Source: Elysia marginata (Eukaryota; Mollusca; Gastropoda; Plakobranchidae). From it: a stretch of 31,937 bases of DNA. The translations under genes and the position numbers were made by a program. Below, in pieces: positions 1 to 9,800 of this stretch. Within the stretch, counting starts at the first letter, position 1. The number at the start of each line of letters is the position of its first letter. The notes under the pieces are model-generated. The model did no database searches and had not been told where the DNA came from. It saw only the letters and a list, made by a program, of their open reading frames with translations. Location: positions 207,887 through 239,823 of the forward strand of contig BMAT01013304.1 in the NCBI GenBank assembly GCA_019649035.1. The letters are read 5' to 3'.

Positions 1-2528
1 CTCCGTTTTGTTTTCCCTTACTTTTTGGCTTATATGAAGTTTGTAGTAATTTAATCTTCTGAACTAGCAGTAGCATGCAATCACTATACACTACGGCAAA
101 TACAATTTTTAACTTAATACTGGAACCAACATAAATTCATGCTTTTGGTTGGTTTTTTAAGTTCCAAAGTTACATTGACTGTAATTATTATGGGATTTTC
201 TTAGTTTACATCAGCAGCAAACTCATGATTAAACTAAATCCCTTATGGTTTTTTTTAAATATATATATATGTTAACATTTATTTGTGGCCCATATGTACC
301 TTAGATCTCCGAACTGTTAAAAACAAATAACGTAAAAGAGTATCAATGAATTAAAACATCAAAATCATTTGATGTCTGCATAACAAAGTGATGGATAAGA
401 CATTCTCAACCCAACATGGTTTTTGTTAGGATTAGTGTTTTCGAAGACATTTTCAATCAAGTACATACACATTGAGAGGGAACGATAAAAAAAACAATGA
501 ATTTTGAAACTATTGCCCTGTAAGTCTAAATTCAGCTGTACAAACATGGACCAGGTGCCAAAAATCAACATCAAATTAAAAAATTCTTTCATTACAGTCC
601 CCATCTTGGAAAAAATGTAAAATTGTGTATACACTTTTATTTTCTTAAACATTTTAAAACTAACTTATTTTTTTAAAGTCTTTTACTTGTCTTAGTTCAC
701 AAACATGTTCTCATAAACAGATGGTTATAGAAGATCCTTATTAGAGGCCTTAAAGTTGTTTTATATTCTGTTTTGATTTTTTTTGAAAAATCCACAGATT
801 GGTGGAGAAAAAGATTTGTAAAAATAAAAAAAAATCCAAATACAAAGAAAATCAACGGCCAGCTATTTGTAAAAACTAAATGTGCCACTTGTCAAGACTC
901 TAGGCCGAAGGTTAATGGAATTGTTCAGAAAATGATCTTGGAAAAACTATGTTGAGAAAATTGCAAAGGAAAAAATTGGCTAAAAAAGAGAAATTTAGCA
1001 TGCTGGAACGTGAATTTTGGGCTAAATACACTTCAGATTCGTCCGAAAACCCTTCAGGTATCTTGAGCTAATATTAGAAGCTGTAGAAAAGGTTAAAATC
1101 TGAAAATCCTTATTTTATGATGAAATGAACTTATTGACTCGCTTACAACCTTAAGGCATTCTGTGATCTACGAGTCTTGCTACAGTCATAAAATTTTATA
1201 ACTTTTATAAAATTTTAGAGTCACTTAAAAACATCAACACAATAATAATATGACAGATATGCGGAATTGTGTCAAATTTGTCTCTTTACATACTTATTGC
1301 ATCAGTAAAAAAAAAAATACCACTTTGCATTACAAGTTCCTGCAAGTGAAATACTTCTGCTCTGATAGTGATGCATTTTCACAAAACAAAAACAAGATCA
1401 CAGATCTGAAGGTTAAGCTGAATAAAATGAACATGCTTACAGAGTGCTCAAGACTAGAGATTAGGAAAAAAATTATCAATGGTACTTCACAGCAAAAGCT
1501 CAGAGGTTCACACGACTCAATGTGCAGCATTCTCACTACGAGTCGAGCTGTACTGATGGTAATTTTCTACATATGGTAATTTTTCTTGAAATAAACTGAA
1601 ACTTTGTAGTGGATTTTGTCATATGCCACCTCAAACCTGTGAGACATAGGCTGGAAGTGGCACTAGACAATATTTTGGCATGGTCTTTAAATCTTTTCTT
1701 ATTGATATCTTTTAATTGTATTTTTCCTGACTTTGTGAAAATTGAGTTAACCTGATCCATAATCATCCAAAAGCATAAACCAGGACATCATTATCTTGTA
1801 CAAATGTTTTAGTTTGATTGGTCAGGCATAAAGTTGTTTGAATTTCACTAAATTCTCAATTCTTATTATAATTACTCCACCAAAAAGTTCTCTGATCATC
1901 AAAGCCTTTAATCAAAGTAGAATGGCAATTTGGGTGCTTTTTTGTAGAGTTGTAACAAATTGCTCAACTTTTTGCACAACATTAGATGAGAGAAATGAAA
2001 TAATAAATTTTAAGTAAAAATCAGGCACAAGAATATAAATACTGCAACCAATTTGCAAATCATGATAAGTTATTAAACAGTAAAATATCAAATGAATGAA
2101 CTACAGTATCTTTTCCCATGACCTAATCTTAATGTTTGATTTGTAAAACAATATACATATCTAAAAGTCGAAATGCAAATTTTCATTGAAATCTGGGCAC
2201 ATATTAACATCCACATTGGACCAAAAGGATTTGTTTAAAGTGAAGCAAAATCAAGTGCTTTTAACTATCACAAATATAAAAGTGGTATCACCAAAAAGTG
2301 AGTCCAGTTTTGCAGATGTTCAAAGTGAAACAAATGACTTTTTCTAACAAAAGGCAACAAATTTACTCATTTTTTCTTGGCATGAAATAATATGTTTGTA
2401 CCAAGGTTGTGAGTTGTTTATGTATTTTAATTTCAAAGGTAAAACACTTGGAGTATACCTCCAAAGAATATGGGGATCCAAAAAGGATGCTTGTAAATCT
2501 GTAAGATCTAAATAGAAGGTAATAAAAT

Positions 2529-2737
2529 AGCAGACTTACATCCTATGACTCTGTGAATCAATCTTGATTTATAGCCTACATGAAAACGTTTCAGCTTCAT
2601 TGTACTGCCTTCTTCAGTTACAAAACATAATAAAATAGAGATTTGATCGTTTTGTAACCGAAGAAGGCAGTATAATGAAGCTGGAATGTTTTTATGTATA
2701 AATCACGATTGTATTTTTTTCTTGTTGTAAGTCTGCT
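2529..2737. mobile_element. Foldback / MITE-like inverted repeat element
   Basis: Outer ends AGCAGACTTACA (2529-2540) and TGTAAGTCTGCT (2726-2737) are exact complements. The inner arms (TTCAGCTTCATTGTACTGCC, then TTCTTCAGTTACAAAAC, and their complement from 2649) pair closely around a 22-nt centre. Total length is about 209 bp. No target-site duplication is clear. Confidence 0.75.
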
Positions 2738-4268
2738 TTTACAATTCCCGTTTATGTATTTTATCATCGACACCCATGAAAATCATTGAAATGATGACTG
2801 GAAATGAGAAAATTAAACTAGAGGACCAATTCTTGATCTTTAGAAATCCTCAGTGATGTGAAATCTTCAGACAAGATTCTATGAATTTTCTTGAGGATAG
2901 CATGAATGTCACAAACTGCCAGTCTGCCAACTGCAAATGCTCTGGTGTTAGTCAAGACATACAAAATGCTTTTTCAGTTTCATAAGAGCTTTTTAGATGG
3001 TTTTTAGGAGGCATATACACCTAAATGTCAAATGTTCACAACTTAACTCATTTTGTGATATCACTAGATATATATTTTTTCAAAAAAGGACAGCGTAAAG
3101 AAATTTTTCATTGAGAATGTTTTCCTTCTCCAGATTCCGATCTTAGTGACACACTGTAAGATTTGAGAGTCTAATGCTTAAGGCCATGTCGGGTCATTTG
3201 TTTAACACACCAGGCAAACAAGTCTTGGCAAGGCAGGACAAAACTTGGAAATATACTATGACAGCATAGTAGCTTGAACCCGCAATTTGCTGGAAGTCCC
3301 AGCATGTTTGCATCAATGTAAGGTTATGTTGAATAACTTTTCACTGATGTCTACAAGATGTTTTCCCAGGTGCTTAAAATGTAATTTATAAGTTTTCTTT
3401 GTTTTTTAAGTTTTTAGATTTACAAAACAAAATATTTTTCTTTGAAACCTTGAAACAATAAATAAATCATTGCATATCATTTTCCATTCATCATTTGCCA
3501 TAGGTTGGTTTGATGCCTCATCATATAGGCCAAATCTGGCTGGATAGGCCTATTTATTTTATATGATGAAAGAGTGCATAACAATCAAGCTGTTTTAAAC
3601 ATCTAACCTTATGCTTAATATATCACTAATACGATGTACAATATATACATAACTAGGAGTTGGCACATTAACAGGAGTTGATCTGAGTAACATTACTGAT
3701 TGAAACTTCAAAATGGCAATGAAGCTGCTGATTATTCTAACTCAAAGATAGACGGCTTACCAAAACAGGAAAAAAAAAACTCTCTGTGCTTATGTTGCAC
3801 TTGTTCATGTTATGCAATAACTCTCTAGAATGAACTGTAAATAAATACTCCAAGGAAATTACTGCCTCTTTCAGTAACAAGATCTTCTAACTCATAAACA
3901 AGTAAAAATAACAATTTATACAGATGCTCAAAATAAATATAAATCAAAAGAAGACTTGATTATAAAAATGGAGATTAAAAAACATAGTATTAATACATTA
4001 TATCTCATAGATTTAGGTGATCCTTTCGAAATCTGCTGTGGAAGGGCAGTATTTTCAATATGATATTGATTCTATACCCAATGCTTCAATTGTGATGGTC
4101 AGAAATGAGAAAAAAATAATAGCAATGATCTAAAACATGTTTTGGTATACATGTATGGTAGCCTTCTCCACTCTATTCAGTTGTTGACAACTGTCTCCAC
4201 TGTTCCCTTCCCAAACTCTGCCATGTCTGGCCTATATGTAGCACCAAAGGGGATATTAAAGAGTTATT

Positions 4269-4351
4269 TATCGATGGCATGCACATCAAACCTCTGATGT
4301 GCCTTCTTTATCAATATGAAAATCAGAGGTTTGATGTGTCTGCCATTGATA
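4269..4351. repeat. Hairpin, ~30 bp stem with 23-nt loop
   Basis: ATGGCATGCACATCAAACC plus TCTGAT (4274-4298) pairs with the complement at 4322-4346 with 23 of 25 matches, and five more pairs extend it outward. It is pre-miRNA-sized. It may equally be a relic of a palindromic transposon. Confidence 0.6.
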
Positions 4352-4439
4352 TTTACTATCGGAATGCAAGTAATTTTCAAGCAAACAATCAAGAATGTAT
4401 TCCCGATTTCTATGAACCATGTCATAGAGTACCAGTATT

Positions 4440-4706
4440 TATCCGCAACAAAGTTGCCCAAGTTACCTTCTCAACTCACAGAGGAGCAGCAGTAAATGCA
4501 ATTCACTCAAGCATACCGACAAGATTTTCCAGTGCCTTTAACAGGGTAGGGGGACACTCATTTATCACAGAGTGAAGCGTGGAGATATGTATAAAGAGCC
4601 TTTTGCAAAGAATAAATGCCAACCTGCTGTGAGACAGGGCTCGAATCCCACACCTGCTGGTCTGAAAACTGAGTTTCTACTACTAGACCACTACCCCACA
4701 TGTGAC
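4440..4706 (-). mobile_element. SINE family B, tRNA-derived
   Basis: On the minus strand, box A TGGTCTAGTAG (4680-4690) is a perfect consensus match and box B GATTCGAGCCC (4638-4648) is close. The body shares AAAGGCTCTTTA, GAAAATCTTGTCGG and TGCTGCTCCTCTGTGAGTT with the copy at 26955-27287. A plus-strand open frame over it is an artefact. Confidence 0.7.
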
Positions 4707-6030
4707 TGCTATCTAATAACAAAAACAATTAAATGAAATCATATGGACTTTACACAACATGCTGTTTTAAATTTTATGTATGAAGACACCTATGTAGTCT
4801 ACATATACAATTACCAGTAAGTAGTTTCATGCAGAATGAGATTACTTTTGTACAAGAACACAATAGTAAAATCTATGACCCTTTGATCAGCTGCTTTTAT
4901 GACATGAATACATTAAAATGCTAAAATCTGTGTCATATTTACTAAAATAGATTGTGAAACACAAAACACTAACAATATTTATATTGAATTTGGCAAGACT
5001 CGATTTCTGCTCTCCGGTAAAATTTTCTTGTATCTCTTTTATTTTTCCAATATGGTTTCATAAGTGAAAACAAAACCAACTTGCATGCAGCTAAATCCAT
5101 ATCACAAGCTTAGCACTTCATAAAGTCACATCAAATCATGTAAACAACTCTACGTAACTCAGAAAACAAATGCCTCCCGGTCTTTCATAACAATACAATG
5201 TTGAAAAATTGAATTCCTAAAAAAAAACAACTTTCAAGTCTTCTTTTTGCTACTATTTTTAAATTCAAAGAGTGATTGTTTTTAGTGCAGTAATGAATGA
5301 GTGTCAACATTGTAATGTTCAAGTGATCTTGATTCTTTTGAAGACAAATAAATCAAAGTTCTACATGTTTTTAAATAAACTAATAAAACAGGATAAAACA
5401 AAAATGTCCTGATGAATGATAAAGAATGATTATAAAATACAGTGTAGGGTTATAAATAAATGATCAGAACCATTACAATGACCTCATCCACAAAATAAAA
5501 ATAGTAAAACAAAAATGAAACTCAGTCATCACGAACTTGTGCAAAATTGAGCAAAAATATTTCCCACATGTAACCAAGATAAAATCACACTCCCATCGAC
5601 GTCTATTTTGTCAACTCCACTGAAAAACAATAGGACTCCATGAAAGGCACAACAATCAACAAATGTGCAAAAATCTAACAAAATGAATAAACTTCTCTTG
5701 CTGACAACTAATCTATCTTTTGCATTAAATGATCATATTTATTTAACCAAAACGGTTTAAAACTAAAAACTAACACTCAAAGACTAACAGTTTAAAGATT
5801 TAGAAAGGAAATCTTTCTATATAACTTTCCCTACGTTATCTTTAGAAAAAAAATGAGACGCATTGGTCCCCCCAACTTTCAAGCGTAAAAACTCGTAATG
5901 AATAATGAAGATATCAAAATATTATTCAAAAGGCTCTCAAAGATCCTCCAGATAATGTACTTGTGTCTATACCCTAAAGCTCTTGTCAGACTTGTACACA
6001 CTTTCTCCTCTGCTTTCTATTAAGTTACAC

Positions 6031-6036
6031 TTTATT
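6031..6036 (-). promoter_or_regulatory. Candidate poly(A) signal AATAAA
   Basis: GAAATAAAGTG on the minus strand, about 725 nt past the stop, with a GU-rich element (AAGTGTGTACAAGTCTG) roughly 30 nt downstream at 5986-6003. Another AATAAA lies at 5738-5743. The sequence alone cannot say which is used. Confidence 0.4.
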
Positions 6037-6758
6037 TCAACACCATATTTTTGTTGCTTGTTTAGGTCAACAAACTAAGAACCAGAGCACATTCGTTAAA
6101 CTAGAGACACCACTTTCTGCCAAATACAATGGAAAGGCAGTATCTTCCATATGGTTTTCAACATAATATACTGCCTCTTAATTGTTCTGGGTGGACTTAC
6201 TGTTGACCTAAGCCTGAGGCACATCATTCAATGTTACTAGCCTTTCTGAAGTATAGCAGCGTCTATATATCATCCAGGGCTGAGGGCATGTGGTTAATCT
6301 CATTTTTAGAGATGTGATATTCCTGAATCCTAATCACTTAGCAGCTTTTGGAGATTTCACTTAGCTCCATTCATATAGGCCATTTGAAGCAACACACATT
6401 CCTTATGAAAGCTTCTCCTGGCCAAATCAGCCTCAACCAGCTTTGCAAAACTTCTCAAATCACCGTGCATTTTAAGAGCTTTCTTAACCTTACATCAATG
6501 GATATCCTGTTTTTTTTCTTCTGCTGTAGATACTGCCTCCACTCGGTGGGGGCTGCCTTCCATTCCTCAAGAAATCAAGAGGAATAAGTCAAGTAAGTCA
6601 AGAGAAGGGAGGAACACATCAAATTCTCTTAGGATGATTGTTCAAAAATTCAGATCCCGCATGAAGCTATCTAGTTAGATAATCATGAGACTCAAACACC
6701 CCTGGAAGATGACAGTGAGATTGGTGAAATTGGAATACCCATCAATTCTAGTATAGCT

Positions 6759-6897
6759 CTAGACATTGAAGATGTCTGTCTGTTCCCTATCAGCTGCTGC
6801 TGCCACAGTCATGGTGTGGGTGCTGTTGGCCGCGATGATTGTGTTTGCAATTGTCTTCATCACCTCGTTCAAGTCGTTGACACCACTCTGTGCTGTC
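6759..6897 (-). CDS. GOLGA3: Predicted last GOLGA3 coding exon and stop (residues 926-971)
   Basis: Acceptor TTTTTAACCAG, then G completes AA from exon 17 (lysine), followed by 45 codons and TAG at 6759-6761. It encodes TAQSGVNDLNEVMKTIAN, TIIAANSTHTMTVAAAADR and EQTDIFNV. Phase match, a full open frame and ordinary protein composition support it. There is no remembered similarity to the human tail, which is poorly conserved. The alternative is that the gene ends at SWK in exon 17 and this exon is optional or spurious. A hydrophobic open frame on the opposite strand is a shadow. Confidence 0.6.
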
Positions 6898-9800
6898 CTG
6901 GTTAAAAACAATGGTAAACCAGGCATTAACATTAATGTAAAAACAATGGTAAACCAGGCATTGATATTAATGTAAAAACAATGGTAAACCAGAATTTAAC
7001 ATTAATGTAAAAACAATGGTAAACCAGGCATTAATATTAATGTAAAAACAATGGTAAACCAGACATTAATATTAATGTAAAAACAATGGTAAACCAGGCA
7101 TTAACAACAATGGTAAACCAGGCATTAATATTAATGTAAAAACAATGGTAAACCAGGCATTGATATTAATGTAAAAACAATGGTAAACCAGGCATTAATA
7201 TTAATGTTGTGATTCGCGCTGGCTAATTTCAGTTTTTACAATTTGTTATAAGCTTTAATTGCTAAGTTAAAAATTAAGAGAACAACACAATCATAATTAT
7301 TCACCTGATTCTATTTTTTTCACAATGCTAGATATAAGAATATACACATAAAAACAGTATGATTGTCCAAAGTAAAACAGTATGATTGTCCAAAGTCTAA
7401 CAAGATCTTTAGCACTCTACTGGAAGGATTTCTCCCTGACAAGGCAATGTGTACAATGCAGGTCAGAGAGTAGATACCGGCTCTGTTGCCTAGTGGTAAA
7501 GACACTTGCTCAGAGATCGGGAGGTACGGATTCAATCATCGGCCGAGTCAAACCAAAGACTTTAAAATTGATATAAGAAGCTGAACCGCCTGGTGTCTGG
7601 CATTATGGATTTAGTGCGAAGTCTGGTCGGCCCTGTGTCAGGATAATGTGACTGGTTGTGGTGTATGCAGCGCTCCGTACATCACAGTGTGGCAGCACGC
7701 TTTCAATTGTCACAAGCGCCATCTCTGATATAACCTTGTAGTTGAAAAGAGACGTTAAAATTCAAACAACCAACCAACCAACAGGGGGTAGATTGGAATT
7801 CCATTTGGTTCTTAAACTGTTTTTTACACATAAGGTTGACACCTTCAACCACTATGCAGCTGAGTTTTAATTTTAGTGTAGATTGTGTCAGAATGTCGAG
7901 CTAAAACTACCACTAGATCTATACATTTAAGTTGTTTATTATCTTCTACATTTTGGACTGGTCGTGACCAAACTCCCCACAGCTCTCACTGAGTCTCAGA
8001 TCATCACAAAGTCAGCCTACTCATGTGCTGTAGGCCTTCACAGTTTTAGAACTCACTTCCATGATTGGGTGGAGGAATTGACGGCTGAAGTGTGCAGATC
8101 CATCTGTTTCTGAAGGCCTGTGATCTCGGCACGCAGTGAGCTCAGGCAGTCAGACAGTTGGTCCAGGGGCCTGCGTGATATTATAGAGAGGGGAGAAGAC
8201 ATGAGTTATAATGAAGATTTCATGGCATTCACTATGAATCAACACTGAGCTAAAAAATGGTATATCTCAGAAATGTACCAATTTGATACACGCATACTGC
8301 TGTGTTTGTTAGATCAGAGCCCTATAAATGTGAGAAGCCATTTTTTCCAAATGCGAAAAATGGATATAACATATCTCAGGGTTTTAGTTACACCATTTAT
8401 GTCACAAGGACCATTATTTCAAAACCATAAAAATGAGTAATGTCACTTTGCTAGCGCAGTGAAGATATGGCTACAAGGTGAATTTGCACTAAGAGGCATG
8501 AGTAATGAATCGGAAAAAAATCTTGATGAACTTGACAAAAAAGTTCTACTAATAAATGGATTAAAGCCAATAGCATTAAAAGCAGTCGCAATATATTAGA
8601 CATAGAAAGGTTAACTAGGAAACATGAATAACAGCCGATAGGTTTGTCAGTTTGTGTGGTAAAGATTGAAATAGTTTGTGCATTTATGCAAGGAACTGGT
8701 ACAAGAGACAAAGATGCTGTTGCTAGTTGTACGCAAAAAGTTGTCAGAGTAAAATTAACCTGACTCCATTTACATAATTCAAATCCTCTGCCAATTTGAT
8801 GTTTTTCTTCATTCATAAAAAAAATTTGTATTGAAGTTTCCACTGCAGCAACAAGACAACAAATGACAGTTGCTGTAACAAAAATAAAAAACGACATAGC
8901 CGACCTGCTCTCCAGGGGCTTGACCCTTGTATCCCGCAGCAACTGTTCTACTGCAGCCAGGTCAAAGGGCAAAGGTGGGATAACCACCTTTCTGCCAGTG
9001 TCGGCCTGGACTCCAACGTCGTTAGATTCAGCAGAATTGAGGCGTTTGGTCAACTGTAGAACAACAAAAGATCATAAGCTAGTTGATTTATGAATGCAAA
9101 GGCAAAAAAATAATAGAAAAGCAAGATTTCATGCAATTTAGTCAAAGTTGCACAAAACAGTTTTTTTTTCTGATATTTAAATGACTATGGTTGAACCAAA
9201 ATGATTTTTCCATTCCTCAGAACTGCATGTTATGGACTCCACTGGATTCCATGCTAATAATTGAAAGTAATGTTACAAAAAGTCGTATTTTGTAAACTAG
9301 ACTTTGTTCCTCAAGATACGAGACTCAAGAAGACTTTGAGCAAAAAATGATCATCAACTGCCTTTCTATGCTTTATTCAAAGATAATAGCTAAAATATAA
9401 AGGTAAATTATACATTTATAAGGCAACGGGCCAAATCAGGTACAAGGCACTGAGATAAAAGGTAGAGCCCTTTGACAATTAATCTGCCTAGTTACAACAA
9501 CTATTTTTTTGTTGCTTAAAAAGGAAATTTCGAATATGGTATATAGAAAAGCTCAGGATAATTATGTTTTCCAAACATTTGAAAAGTATATTATGAAAGC
9601 TTTCAGGGCAAAACATGTCAAACCCCTTTCTAAAAAATTTGAGAAAAAGGTAAAAAGAACTAGATTTTTTTTTCTTCTTTGTCTTAAATTTCTATCTCAG
9701 GCTAAAGCCCCTTTCAAGATATGTCCACTTAAAAAAAAGTGACATCTCTCGCTGAACTAAAATACGGGTAAAAGTTAGCAGTTTTGCATAAAATCTCTAA

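Larger units (their letters stand above)
1..6758. other. Downstream flank: 3' UTR then intergenic, no second gene seen
   Basis: AT-rich sequence beyond the golgin stop. The start is presumably 3' UTR. Short open frames on both strands (for example near 365-652, 773-955 and 1250-1579) lack recognisable domains or splice-linked partners. Identified contents are a candidate poly(A) signal, a SINE-B copy, a short hairpin and a foldback element. Confidence 0.6.

Noticed and set aside
365..1579. Short open frames in the left flank on both strands
   Set aside because: No recognisable motif, low-complexity AT-rich composition, and overlapping frames on opposite strands; best treated as chance.
3520..3580. 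Small inverted repeat around TCATCATATAGGCC and GGCCTATTT
   Set aside because: Interrupted pairing and short arms in AT-rich DNA; not distinguishable from chance.
4279..4575. Plus-strand 98-codon open frame
   Set aside because: It covers the hairpin and the antisense of SINE-B, with no domain or splice partner.
6766..6975. Plus-strand hydrophobic open frame resembling a membrane segment
   Set aside because: It is the antisense of the predicted last golgin exon and runs into the minisatellite; its hydrophobicity is a strand artefact.
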